64,000 bases of DNA, taken from NCBI GenBank assembly GCA_026075535.2, contig AP026545.1, positions 9,176,001 to 9,240,000 on the forward strand. Direction: 5' to 3'. Positions 1 to 11,418 of this stretch are shown in pieces; position 1 is the stretch's first letter; the number at the start of each line of letters is the position of its first letter. Source of the stretch: Tricholoma matsutake (Eukaryota > Basidiomycota > Agaricomycetes > Agaricales > Tricholomataceae). Both the position numbers and the translations under genes were made by a program. Under the pieces are notes generated by a model. It was not told where the DNA came from, did no database searches, and saw nothing but the letters and a program-made list of their open reading frames with translations.

Positions 1-2
1 AC

Positions 3-1776
3 GAGTCGTCGAACTCGTTGTATCGGTCCCAATGGTTTTGCGTTGCGAAGAAAGATGCAAAATCACTTCGAATCATTCACAGTCTTGAGCCTCTTAATCA
101 AGTAACGATACAGCACTCTGGCGTCGTCCCGATCCCTGAGCATCTAGCTGAACAATTTGGCGGATGCGCTTGCAGTGGAATGTTGGACTGATATGTCGCA
201 TTCGACGAAAGGAAAGTTGCAGAATCAATTCAAGACCTAACAACATTTCAGACACCTTTTGGAGCACTTCGAATTGTCACCCTACCGATGGGTTGGATGA
301 ACTCGGTTCCAATCTTACACGACAACATAATGTTTATCCTACAACCCAAGATCCCTCATATCACCATCCCTTACATTGACGACACACCAGTTAAGGGTCC
401 AAAATCAGAATATCAAACTATTGGAGGATCTTACGAGACAATCGCCGAGAATCCAGGCATTTGAGGCTTCATTTGGGAGCATTTCGGGAATTTAAATCAT
501 ATAGTCCAATGCATGAAGTATTGCGGAGGAACATTTTCTGGTCCAAAACTTTACCTTTGTGTCTCCGAAATAATCGTTCTAGGTCATCAATGCAATATCA
601 AAGGTCATATGGCTGATCCCACTCACATCGCAGCAGTTAGCAAATGGGGGCCTTGTTGAAGCCTTACCAAAGTCAAGGCATTTTTAGGAACCATTGGAGT
701 TTGTCGTATCTTTATTTGAAACTTCACTCAACGTGCTACAGCTCTAATACACCTTACATGAAAAGATGTCCCTTTTGATTTCGGACCGAAACAAATCGCA
801 GCACAGGAAGACCTGAAGCAAGCATTGATCAATTCCCCAGCAATTCGCACTATCGACTACTCATCCGACGCCCCAGTTATCCTATCAGTTGATACTTCAT
901 ACATTGCTATTGGCTTCTTTCTCGTGCAATGCGATCCCGACAACCTTCAAAAATGATATTACAGTCGATTCAGCTCAATCATGCTGAACGACTGTGAATC
1001 CCAGTTTTTGCAAGCAAAACTCGAACTCTACAGTCTATATTGCACTCTCAAAGCACTTCAATTGTACTTAATGGGGGTCCAAAACCTCATCGTCGAAGTT
1101 GACGCAAGGTATATCAAAGGCATGCTCTCAAACCCTGATATCGCATCTAGCACTAGCATCAATCGATGGATCATCTCGATCCTCACTTTTCACTTCACAT
1201 TAGTTCATGTTGCAGGTACACATCATAGTCCAGATGGGCTTTCGAGACGTCCTCCACAAGACAAAGATAACCAGTTCGATAACAAAAATGATTTCGGAGA
1301 CTGGATCGACCATCTTCACAGTTTTGTACACCAAATCAATCCCGTTACGACTCGACCTTTCACTTCCTATCGAGTTTCAACACTCTCCCTCTCTTCAGAT
1401 CTCAGTAAGGGGGAGGATCCAACCTATGACGATGTCCCACAAACAAACAATGCAAAAAAGGAAGACAAAAGATTAATTCGCATTCGAAAATGGTTAGAGG
1501 ATTTGGTACGACGTCCAGATTTATCAGATTCCAAATACACTACCTTTGTTCGATACTGCACTGAATTCTTCTTAGATTGTGGCAAACTTTGGAGGAAAGA
1601 CTTGCACGGAGCTCACAAAATCGTTGCAATTCCTGAACGTCATCTTGAAGTCATTCGTGCAGCTCACGACGATATCGGACACAAAATGGTCTTCGTGACA
1701 AAAGCCATTATTTCTCTACAATTTTGGTGGCCTAACATGAAAGCAGACATCGCATGGTATATTCACACTTGCCACC
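3..1776 (+). pseudogene. Gypsy-A pol, upstream part: reverse transcriptase, RNase H, integrase zinc-binding region
   Basis: A single reading frame (frame 3) runs through the whole segment. It shows an RT segment with a YIDD-type active-site box near position 380, an RNase H region around 880-1240 ending in the usual PDGLSRRP-type stretch, and the integrase HHCC region (H..C..CHLCQ) ending at 1785. At least six in-frame TGA codons break the frame before position 981, for example near 186, 461, 655 and 716. All look like CGA arginine codons that lost their CpG. From 981 the frame is open until KDZ-1 enters. It is a dead copy, and the N-terminal part of pol is outside the window. Confidence 0.8.
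1402..1418 (+). promoter_or_regulatory. candidate central polypurine tract of Gypsy-A
   Basis: The 17-mer TCAGTAAGGGGGAGGAT occurs here inside pol, between RNase H and integrase. It is identical to the sequence abutting the 3' LTR (22687-22703), which is the expected plus-strand primer of the element. Duplicated internal copies of the PPT are known from Ty1 and lentiviruses. That this copy primes DNA synthesis is inferred. Confidence 0.5.
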
Positions 1777-1785
1777 TGTGCCAGG
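1777..1785. repeat. target-site duplication, left copy (KDZ-1)
   Basis: TGTGCCAGG lies at the left edge of KDZ-1 and is repeated at 19941-19949. It contains the codons for the Cys-Gln of the integrase HHCC motif of the host retroelement. Confidence 0.8.
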
Positions 1786-1990
1786 GAGTCATGGCTGGCA
1801 TTATTGTTAACAATCTATCGGTGTTAGTCGATAGGCCATTGTGCACAGTACCGATGGTTTTATTACAATGACATTGTAATAGATATCCGATAGATGTAGT
1901 AGATGTTATTGTTAATGATTGTTAATGATTGTAGATGGTACCACAACCAACTGTAATACATTGTTAATGGTATTGGGGCCCATTGTAATA
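1786..1990. repeat. KDZ-1 left terminal inverted repeat
   Basis: From about 1793 the sequence is the near-perfect reverse complement of 19745-19933. It includes GCTGGCATTATTG, a TTGTTAACAA palindrome, a GTGCACAG box and ATTACAATGACATTGTAAT. The outermost few bases differ between the two ends. Beyond about 1950 it grades into the subterminal repeats. Confidence 0.85.
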
Positions 1991-2815
1991 TGTTGTTAAT
2001 CATTGTAAATGGTACTGGCATCCATTGTAATATACATTGTTAATCATTGCAAATGGTATACTGGCACCCATTGTAATACATTGTTAATTGTTGTAAATGG
2101 TACTGGGGCCCATTGTTAATCATTGTGAATGGTACTGGCATCCATTGTAATACATTGTTAATTGCTGTAAATGGTACTGGGGCCCATTGTAATACATTGT
2201 TAATCATTGTAAATGGTACTGGCATCCATTGTAATACATTGTTAATTGTTGTAAATGGTACTGGGGCCCATTGTAATACATTGTTAATCATTGTAAATGG
2301 TACTGGCATCCATTGTAATACATTGTCAATTGTTGTAAATGGTACTGGCATCCATTGTAATACATTGTTAATTGTTGTAAATGGTACTGGGGCCCATTGT
2401 TAATCATTGTAAATGGTACTGGTATCCATTGTAATACATTGTTAATAGTTGTAAATGGTACTGGCACCATTGTAATACATTGTTAATGGTACTGGATTCC
2501 ATTGTAATACATTGTCAATTGTTGTAAATGGTACTGGCATCCATTGTAATACATTGTTAATCATTGTAAATGGTACTCGTGTCTATTGTAATATGTTGTT
2601 AATAATGCTGGGGCCCATTGTAATATATTGTTAATTATTGTAAATAGTACTGGGGCCCATTGTTAATCATTGTAAATGGTACTGGTGTCTGTTGTAATAC
2701 ATTGTTAATGATGCTGGGGCCCATTGTAATATATTGTTAATCATTGTAAATAGTGCTGGGGCCCATTGTTAATCATTGTAAATGGTACTGGGGCCTATTG
2801 CTAATTTTGTTAACT
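1950..2815. repeat. KDZ-1 left subterminal tandem repeats
   Basis: Roughly 20 imperfect copies of a unit of about 21 bp, arranged as pairs of about 42 bp. Each holds GTAAATGGTACTGG, then a variable GGCCC or CATCC, then CATTGTAATACATTG. The same unit occurs inverted at the right end (19370-19770). Subterminal arrays of this kind usually serve as transposase-binding sites. Open frames across it are repeat artefacts. Confidence 0.8.
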
Positions 2816-2820
2816 GAACA

Positions 2821-5800
2821 TCAGTCATCTAATTCAAATGGATCATAATTTTCATCCTTTTCAACTTCTTCATCCTCCATCTCATCCTCCTCCTCTTCAT
2901 CCTTCTCCTGATTGCTTGATCCATTACTTTCTGGATTATCCATAGTCTTGGATTTCAAGGGATCTATTGCATTAGAATTTTTGTTAGTGATCAAATGGCT
3001 ATACCGGTGACCCCATTCTGTTTCCATCTTGTTGGCTTGCATAAGGCAGCCATGCCTTTGCAAAGCTCTCAGCCAAAGCTTTGCAAAAAAATGCTTGCTT
3101 TTGTGCATATGCAGTAACTCCATGGATAATGGCATTTTCAGCTGTGAGAAGACCAGGCTCAAGCTGAAGCCACCAGGATGCCTTCCACTCATAATATATG
3201 ATCGTCCAGCGCATTTCCTCTTTGAGTAACTCAACCTCCTCCTCCCATCGCATCTTTCTTGCCTGAGATTTAGACCATTCTACATGCATTCCTTCATCCA
3301 AAATCTGCTCCAAGGCATCCACTTCAGTCTCTGTTGCTGGCCTTGGCACCAGCCAAATCCATGAGATTTCAAAGTGGCCTTTTCTCATGTCCAGTGCATC
3401 AGACATCTCCATAGAGAAATCCATCCTCCCTGGTCCACAAACATCAGACTCCTTAAGCTCTTTTAGTCTGGTGTTCCATTCGCCCATTGGATCAGCTGCA
3501 AGCAAGCAAGTATGTGCAGCAGAGTAACACAGCATTGAAAGTTTTATACGATGGTTGAACCGATTGAACAAGGTGCGCATCCGAGTATTTGGGCGATTTC
3601 CAGTTCCACTGATGTTGACTTTTTTAAATTGCCAGAAGCCTGAGATACACACAGATAATGCCATATATCAGCTAAAGCATCATCAGCTTGTGCAATATGC
3701 AAGCGGACTTCACATGATAGACATTTAGCAAAAGCCAGACAAGGTTGTTGATTTGGTAGAAGTGATGAGGGAAGGAATAATGGTGTGGCCTTGGCTGTGG
3801 GTGATTCTTTGCTTGATTGTATCTCTGATAAAAGATTGGTATAAATCACTGAAACAAGGGAACCAGTTGAAGGAAGATAGGCCAACTGGACCTCTTGCCA
3901 AAGATTGATATGCATCATAAGAATGTGGCACTTTTCTTCTAAATCTGCCAGCTGGGTTTGTGTCTTGTACTTTTTCAAAACTTTAATGTCATATGTGATG
4001 ATGCACCTTGACTCAAACAAGTTAGAGAAGATATTACCAAAACAAATTACAATTACATACTGCCATTCTTCAAGTTCTAGTCCAGTTGTAAGAAAAGTTG
4101 TTAAACTTGTCTTATGAGTTGCAACTTCTCCCAGAGCAGCTGAAGTTGATTCTTCTTTTGTGAGTTCAAGCTGCACATCTTGTACAGTAGTGCTTGCTGA
4201 AATGACATTAAAAACCTCATTGCAAGAAGAGGAATTTCTACTTACATCATCCTGGTTCCAAATATGGATTTGGTTTTGAATGGTCTTCCTTCCAAACATT
4301 AATCATTGTTTGCCAGGCAGTAATCGTAGCTGGTCGGAAAGTCGCTGAAAATTGATCAAACAGCTGCTAGTGCTTTGCATGCATTCCAACTGCCTTTTTT
4401 AAGTGGCATAAAAATTCTTGACCTATTATAAATATGTAATAGCTTATTGAAGGGGGAAAAAATAAAAAATAAAAAACTTATGGAAAACAAGTATTCTTCG
4501 AAAATTCAAACCACCCCATTGATTATTTAAAGTCTCATGACGAGCACCTGGACCCATCTCCTGTGTGCTTGGACCCAAGGGATTCGTCCTAGCCCATGTA
4601 CTCTCAACTTCTTCACCACAAGTACGCCCAACTCCATCCCGAAAGCCAAGTCCAAAATCTGGCTGACAATCGGGACCATGAGCATTGATATGCCAACTAG
4701 GGATTCCAAACTCGATAACAGTTTCTTTACTCAGCTGCAGCTCTGGTGGAAACTTGGCCATCCACTCATTAAATTTTTTGGAGTACTGGCATCCAATATC
4801 ATAAGTCAAAACAATGCGGGAAATGGCTTCTCCCTTGATTGACGATAAGATTATATAGTCAATATTGCAGAATCTATTGGACAATCAGCATCCATTCAGC
4901 AAATAATAATTATAGTGCACTGTACCATTCTCTTTTTTGCAGATTGCCAACTCCATTTCTTCAAATAAGACCATGGCAGGGACAAATAACAAGTATAACA
5001 CCAGTAACCTTATATCCTGGTGTTAAACGAACAGCTGCCCACACCAATGCATCATGCTCTGACTGACATGTGTTAACCTTGGAAAATATTAGATCCACTA
5101 TAAAACTGGCATTAAATACAACATACCTCTGGCTGGTCAATGAAGTTTTTGATAAATGCTTGATAGGCTTCTTCCTCAACAAAATATCCCCACCCAGGAG
5201 CAAGTTCTGGATCATTTATTCCATGCTCCTTTAACCGCAGTTTAAAGTTTCCATCAACTGCCAGAAATTGTGTATACAAATATCTACAAGTCATATATTA
5301 GTGCTGAATCACCATTGAGAATAGAGCTTACTGCTTTGGATCTGTGACATTCCAATTATCAGGTAGGTTTCATCCAGGATGGGGGCAGGCAGGACATTCA
5401 ATAGCCAGTTCACCATGTGAAGTCACCTGGGCACCTTCAGAACAATGTCCACGGCCTGATCATTTGAGCATTAGAAGATGGCGCCATATGCGAACAGCCT
5501 GTCGGAACTCAGATAGGCGATCCTAAAAGGGAACTTACAATAAGCATGGCATAATCATCATTAGGAAAATTGAAACCAACAGGGGTTTGATCAAGCTCAA
5601 GACTATCTGTGAGGCGAAGGACTGTGTGACAAAAATCATATGCATTTACTTTGGCTTGTAGAGTCAACTCATGGTAGAAATCAAGACAGCAAAATGTAAA
5701 GGCATTTTGGGGCTGATTAAATGTTGCTGGAAACCACCCTGCTCGCAAAAGCTGTATATGATGAGGGACAATTCCATTTTGGCGGCAGTCACAGAAGTCC

Positions 5801-6631
5801 ACTGCAACATGATGAACACCAGACAGGTCTGTTACAGTGAATGCAGGAGTCCCAGATATTGGTGAAATGCATTTGGCACCATCATGCCCCAGTTGGATGC
5901 GAAATCCTGCTTCACGAAGAGAAGACCTGCAAAAATAGAATCCATTCCATTGCTAGGTTTTATCAGTATTGAAAAATCGATAATGGTAATAACTATATTT
6001 ACCTCAATCCAATGTAGAGGGTGTGAAGCATGGGCAGCAAGCAAACAGCCTCTGCATTGCAGTAAACCACCATCAATGCAATCTAGACATTTCCAGCTGG
6101 CATGGATTTGTTGTTGACAACTAGAACAAGTGTCATGGCCCAAATGACTAGCCAGACCATCATGCCAAAGCAGCTCAAGTAAACAGGCTTGACAATATGA
6201 AAGCCAATCCTGAAGTTTCGTCTACAAATATAATTAAGTGTGATGTCATTATAAAGCAATTGTACTCTTACTGTTGTTGTATTCTTTTTCTTGAGTTTAG
6301 GCTTTGCAGGAGATACATCGTCACTTTCTGCTGTTTGAATATCGGCAACCAATCCAGAAGTAGAATCCAAGGCTGCTGCTTCAGACAAGGGTGTAAAGCA
6401 ATTATCAGAAGTGGGAGATGCAGATGAAGAATCCATGTCTTGTGTTTGATATCCACGATGACCACTAGCACTAGTTCATAAAGTGACAATCTGATTTTTC
6501 TTTGATGTTGCTGCCCCCTCTGTGGTTAAGCCAGATCTGGCAGTTGTAGGTGTACAAAAGGCTGGTTTTGTTTGTTTTGCAGTTGATCCAGCAGATGATA
6601 CTGAGCTATTGTCTTTCTGCTTCGGTGGCAT
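2821..6631 (-). pseudogene. CxC2-type KDZ transposase (KDZ-1)
   Basis: Spliced minus-strand gene. The N-terminal part (from ATG at 6631) is Ser/Thr/Lys-rich. A CxC2 cysteine cluster follows (about 6200-5780): paired CxxC motifs, then SHPLHWIE, IQLGHDG, SGVHHV and FCDC. The catalytic KDZ part includes TYDIGCQY (near 4795), IPSWHINAHGPDC (near 4700), and GVGRTCGEEVESTW (near 4640), which carries the acidic residue next to the EMGPGAR block. The C-terminal part keeps GLELEEWQ (4085), RTLFNRF (3575), GPGRMDF, SWIWLV and the RWEEEVELLKEEMR helix. It ends in an acidic tail at 2821. Several TGA codons, including one near 6478, and frame breaks make it a likely pseudogene. Introns of 50-75 bp with clear GT..AG are visible, for example about 6285-6222 and 6000-5930. 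Confidence 0.85.
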
Positions 6632-6684
6632 GGTGGAAAAAGTAACTTGAGCTACACAAAAAAACAAAGACAAACTACACCGAC

Positions 6685-8244
6685 TCAAAGCCCCCCATCT
6701 GAGTCACTCCTCTTGTCACCCTCCTCTTCATCATCTGACACTATACTCTCTAACATCTCATCTAAAACTGCCTGCTCCTTAGCATACTTCTTCCAAAACC
6801 CTGGAATCCAATTTGGAGTAATGATAGCAAGCCCAACCTGATTGTATTGAGAAATGGCATCTGTCTTGGGAGGGTAATCTTGGAGGCTAGCACCATGAAA
6901 ATGCGAGGGATCCCATGCAACAATTGTATCATTACCTCCTTTGGCCCAAATACTATACTTACAGTTGTAGAAGTGGCCACCCTGATCTTCTCTTAAAGTC
7001 CTTGATATCGTCCAGGCAGTAGCAAACTTGTGTGGCTGATTGACCTCCTTATGAACAAACCTAGAAGAGAAACATTGTTAGTCAGGAGAAGCTGTAATAT
7101 AACTGGTGGTAAATGCCTAGAATAATTTGCAGCCATTGCACCTGAAGGAGGAGTGAGCTCTGCCCATTCAAAATTGAATGATTCTTCTCCAATTTCCAAC
7201 TCTAACTCCCCTTTAACACTATTCTCCTCAAAGCCCTCAACAATCTTCTTGTTCATCCAATAAATCCCAGTCTCAGCAAGCCAAGTGACAATATCATCTG
7301 AAAGCTCATTGGGAAGTCGTCTGCGAATAAGCATCCACAGAAGAGAGAAAGCATGGGCAGTCCTCTCATTGAGACAATCGACAGATTCATCAGACAGCTT
7401 CTTTGACCTGATATTTTTGACCCAACCAATTGTAGGCTTGCTTCGTGCTCCAGCAGAAACTCCAGTCTGAACGATGCTGCCTGGATCAGCAAGCTAACAA
7501 AAGTTTGAATCAAGATAATGAATATTAGAACAAGATGCTTACTCGCATGCTCTTGCGATACTTTACATTATCTTTGATGATATCTTCCATGCAATGAAGA
7601 AGTGCTGGATGGCCAACAAAATTCCGAATGATAACCATCACCAGCTCCTGTGTTCTCTTATTGTAGACAATAACAGTATCCTGCTCTCCAAAATCCTCCT
7701 GAAGTTTCTTAGGATCAACAAAAAATAAAGGATATCACTTGTGCCTGGGATTGGGCTGCTTTCCTGTTTCGATGTACCCCTTCCATCTCTGCTCAATTGC
7801 CAAAGATTCCACCATCCAGTGGTATTTGGGTGGATAAGGGGTTTTGAGCTCGGAAACATATACAACTTGAATCTTGCCCAGAAAGGTCGACTTTTCATCA
7901 TCAGTCCAATCCAAACTGATTGAGGTGCTGAACTGCCTCTTGCTGAATCAGTTCTGCAGGAAGTATTGCTGCCACTGGTATAATGCATCACTGATGCGAC
8001 AAAAGAGGTTATGCAACTGGTCATAGTTGCCAAACCAGGTGGTGAAGATGTTGAACTGCTTTGCAGGCTCCTTGCCATCAAACCGATCAAAAGCACCAGG
8101 CAGGGATTTGCGAAGGTGGAAGACAAAGATTGTTTTTCTAGCAGGGGATGTCACAATTTCCAGCAGATCAAGAAGATCAGCATCTTCCTCTATAGTGGTA
8201 AAGATTGCAGATTGCTCAGCTCTTGCTTTCCAATTCTTGGACAT
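6685..8244 (-). pseudogene. 2OG-Fe(II) dioxygenase-like (TET/JBP-type candidate) gene carried by KDZ-1
   Basis: The gene starts at ATG 8244 (MSKNWKARAEQ) and ends 54 bp before the transposase ATG. The N-terminal half contains FVFHLRKSLPGAFDRFDG. The C-terminal half reads NYSRFVHKEVNQPHKFATAW after removal of an intron (about 7116-7059, with an apparent GC donor), then DQGGHFYNCKYSIWAKGG, then VAWDPSHFHGASLQDYPP, LAIITP and an acidic tail. The HKE triad plus a distal His in SHFHG fits the HxD/E...H iron site of the 2OG-Fe(II) fold. TET/JBP genes linked to KDZ transposons are known from basidiomycetes. The assignment rests on remembered motif layout, and the usual Asp is Glu here. Two in-frame TGA codons (near 7948 and 7738) break it. 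Confidence 0.45.
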
Positions 8245-9656
8245 TGTGGATAGGCAGATAGGTTTGGCGATAGTAGATGTGGTGTTTACAGGGGCAACTT
8301 CACAGGGGCAAGTTGTCGGCAACAATTTGGTGATTAGATGTGGTGTTTACAGGGGCACCCGGGCAGGTTATTGGCAACAATGTGGCTATGGTGTGGCTGT
8401 GCTGTAATTGCCTGCAAGCCACCACATCCACCTTGGCCTGTGAAGGCTGCAGCACCACTGTGCGCAGTCCAAGCAATTCCCCTGGACATCCGGGTTTTGC
8501 TCACCCAGTGGTAGCTGTAGCTGTAGCATGTGCCAGATGCATTGTTACTGGCCAGGCAAGTCTACCTAGTGGCACAACAGTTACCACATCCACAGCACAA
8601 AAAATGGTTGGAACGGCAACAGACCCCACCACCATACCTCAAACTGGCCCCAGGACCATGATCATTACTGACCCCACTGCCCCTGTTATCCACCACATAT
8701 GGTGACATCACCATAGTCGATGTTTTGCACAGCCCCCAGGTGCCACACCACCATTGACAACAACATTGACAACAGCCACCAGAACTGCACCCCTTGCCTC
8801 CACTCAGCTAAGTTTTTTACTTTTGTTTCATTATTTTGCTGCTAACAATCTTCTTAGGTATAAACTAAAGTACTACTACGATGACAACAAAGCTGACTCG
8901 CCACCACCATTGTGGTGATGACTGAGGGGGGACGACTACAATGAAGAGTGGGGATGGATGACCACAATGAAGGGAGGACCATGATGATGACAATGAAGGG
9001 AGGGGATGACAACAACAATGACAAGCCCCTGCTCGCAGAGTGGGCAGGAGGGACTTGGAGGGGAGATGATGCCAAGAGGAAGCGGACAACGAAGAGAGGG
9101 GGGACATCTACAACAAAGAAAGGGGGGGACCACTACAACAAAGAGAGGGGAATGACCATAGTGAAGAGAGGGGGGACCAGAACTGAATGAAACAAAGGCC
9201 CAAGAGATGTCGTCGACATCTCTTGGGCCATAGGTATGTTTGTTTCTTCTCTTCTCTTCTTGTTTCATTTTCATTTTACTACCAAACTTTTTAGGTATTA
9301 ATTTGACTATTGACACTGACAAATCGTTTCATTTTCATTTTACTAACAAACTTTTTAGGTATTAATTTAACTATTGGCACCGACAAACACAACTGCCACC
9401 GCAAGCATCTGCTCGCAGGGTGGATCCCTATCCCAGCCCCAATGACAACAACATTGCATGGGATCTTTCATACCTATATGCAATTAGGTAGGTACTGTTA
9501 ATGTAGTACTCTACCAATGATAAATCTATTTACAATGTATTTTAATTGCAAAACCTGCAGTAAGGACATGGCTTGGCTGTGAAACACGATCATGTGGGGT
9601 TTGCCTTGCTTGTCACATTGCACATATCTCCAAATTTCTTCACAATTTTCACTACT
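8245..9656. other. spacer between the divergent cargo genes of KDZ-1
   Basis: The 1.4-kb spacer holds no convincing gene. A 20-bp segment (GATGTGGTGTTTACAGGGGC) is repeated at about 8276 and 8336. GA-rich low-complexity sequence fills 8930-9180. A 33-bp perfect palindrome lies at 9197-9229. Two tandem copies of a unit of about 67 bp containing ACAAACTTTTTAGGTATTAATTT occupy about 9265-9395. Promoters for the 2OG-like gene and the accessory gene should lie here. Confidence 0.6.
9197..9229. repeat. 33-bp perfect palindrome beside an intron-like segment
   Basis: Two 16-bp arms starting GGCCCAAGAGATG and ending CATCTCTTGGGCC flank one central base. It is followed by a GTATGT donor-like site and a TTTTTTAG acceptor-like site (9233-9298). 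Three related hairpins with the same arrangement lie at 24559, 24737 and 58874 on the other strand. Confidence 0.75.
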
Positions 9657-10714
9657 ATGCCAAAAGCAGCTTGGACGACTCCTGAGCAGCATGCCTGGCT
9701 TTACAACCTGCTTGCAGGGTTTCACGAAGCACAGGAGAGTAAAACAGTTCCCACCTTTCTTGCTAAAGTTTACAAAGACTTCCACGACAAATGGCCTGCC
9801 GATGCCCCATCTGCTAAGGAGATAGAGTTTGCAAAAACAAATGAGGAGCATGCAAAACTCCTCAAGCTCAAGACAAGCGAAAAGGTAAGTTGTCCAACAG
9901 TTATATACTTTTGTTCGGCATATGATAATATTGGGCAGCGAATTCACAATTGGATTTATAATAAGAGTCGTGGTTCGAGTTCGGGTTCTGGCACTCAAAA
10001 GGTTCTAAATCTCAAGAGCACTTCACGACTATTACATCACTGGCAAGCATTTGCAAAGTTATATGGAGAAGAGCTTAAACCGAAGTTCAACACTGAGTGG
10101 GAAGCACATAAAGAAGCCAATCTGACTAAGGAGTTTACACATCACAATCGCTTTACCTTTCATAATCAGAAGATGCAGGAATGGTACAATTCAGCTGATG
10201 AAACCACCAAGGAAAAGGTAGAAGAGTTTTGGCAAGAGTATAAGTCCATGGACAGTGAAGGTGATAATCCCAATTGCATGCTACAAAAGTAAGTGTTGCA
10301 AATCTGGGCCATCATGACTTGAATTATATTCTAATTTGCAATAGCCATATTGACATGCTCCCTCGTACAATTGAAGATGCTGCCAAGAATATTGCCAGGC
10401 AAACAGGTTGGGCTTGTACAATCATTGTGGGAGGACCAATGCCTCAAGAAGGAGGTGCCATTCAAACTCTTGTGTAAGTGACTTGACCCATCATTTCTCA
10501 TGAATCTAACCTTCAAATTGATAGCTTGAATGAAGGAACTACATTAAAGGGTCAATCATTGGCCCAGTTTCTGGGAAGCTCATATAACGAAGATTTTCTA
10601 TCACACTTCAATAGGTTTCTTGAAGCTGCTTATGGTGACAGTCTTAAAAGCATCCAGTATTCAGAGCTCATCGTTTGCAATAGATAAGAAGACTTGTGAT
10701 TCCTGAGCATTGGA
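9657..10714 (+). pseudogene. KDZ-1 accessory gene, 5' part (interrupted by chromovirus)
   Basis: ATG at 9657 (MPKAAWTTPEQHAWL). Exon 1 runs to 9884, then a 54-bp intron (9885-9938, GTAAGT..GGGCAG). The protein continues with RIHNWIYNKSRG, a basic and aromatic region that may bind DNA, then a long helical charged segment (HHNRFTFHNQKMQEWYN). Further exons (about 10340-10475 and from 10526) encode PRTIEDAAKNIARQTGW and TIIVGGPMP. The gene is cut at 10714 by the chromovirus insertion and resumes at 18274. Its position opposite the other two genes of KDZ-1 marks it as transposon cargo. Function unrecognised. Confidence 0.6.
10710..10714. repeat. target-site duplication TTGGA (chromovirus, left)
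   Basis: TTGGA precedes the left LTR and recurs at 18269-18273 directly after the right LTR. Five base pairs is the usual Ty3/Gypsy duplication length. Confidence 0.9.
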
Positions 10715-11364
10715 TGTTAAGACTATAGGTCTCAACTCAGCCTAGTCTTTGTATGTTGCAGTTGGAGGCTTTCCAACTGTATCGGTTCTTGTAGTAAGAG
10801 GCTTTCTTACTGTATCGGGTTCTGTTTGGGACTTGGTGCTTCCTAAGTCGATACAGCTATCCATACTCAGAGGCTTTCTGAGTAGACCGTTGGTTCATGT
10901 ATCACAGTTGGAGGCCTTCCAACTGTCAAGTTCAAGTTATCACAGCTAGGGGCTTCCTAAGCTGTCGAGTGTTCTAGTTGAGTCTAAGACCCTTATTTGA
11001 ATTAGGTCAAGCTGAGGAATACAGGCAGTATTACTACAGCTTATATATGGTTCGAAGATATCTATTGTCCAATTGGAGTGTAGGATCGTTATCAAGTATA
11101 AATAGAAAGAACAATAGAAAAGACAGGCCTCATGCCTTGCGTGAGGTGTCCGATGTCATGGAGTGCTGTGGCGCAGCATGTTGATCATGAGTGTCCGACG
11201 TCATGGACCTCATGTCAAAGGGTTGTCATATCACAGCATGCATAGGAGTGGGTTCGGGTGCATGGAGTCGCCATGCATCAAAGTGTCTCCCGTCGGAAGT
11301 GAGTCGAGTCGAACGAGAAAAATGAAGTGCCCGGTCTTGCGGGTCCAGATAACAAATCATAACA
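10715..11364 (-). repeat. chromovirus 3' LTR (left, 650 bp)
   Basis: It starts TGTTAAGAC and ends TAACA on the plus strand. It aligns end to end with 17541-18268 except that it lacks a 78-bp segment present there. It contains repeated GGAGGC(T/C)TTCCAACTG-type blocks and the same TATA region (about 11037-11048). Confidence 0.9.
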
Positions 11365-11378
11365 TCACCTCCCTTCTA
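11365..11378 (-). promoter_or_regulatory. polypurine tract of the chromovirus
   Basis: On the sense (minus) strand the purine-rich AGAAGGGAGGTGA directly abuts the 3' LTR, where the plus-strand primer of reverse transcription is expected. Confidence 0.65.
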
Positions 11379-11418
11379 TCTTTGAAGTCACTGACTTCGA
11401 ATTACTATCTGCTTTCCC

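Noticed and set aside
2040..2470. Open frames on both strands across the left KDZ-1 repeats (VNGTG/FTTINNVLQW repeats)
   Set aside because: They translate a tandem DNA repeat whose doubled unit (about 42 bp) is a multiple of three. No start context, splice sites or non-repeat protein sequence.
8854..9322. Frames on both strands over the GA-rich stretch
   Set aside because: Low-complexity GATGACAA/GGGGGGA sequence; composition alone keeps the frames open.
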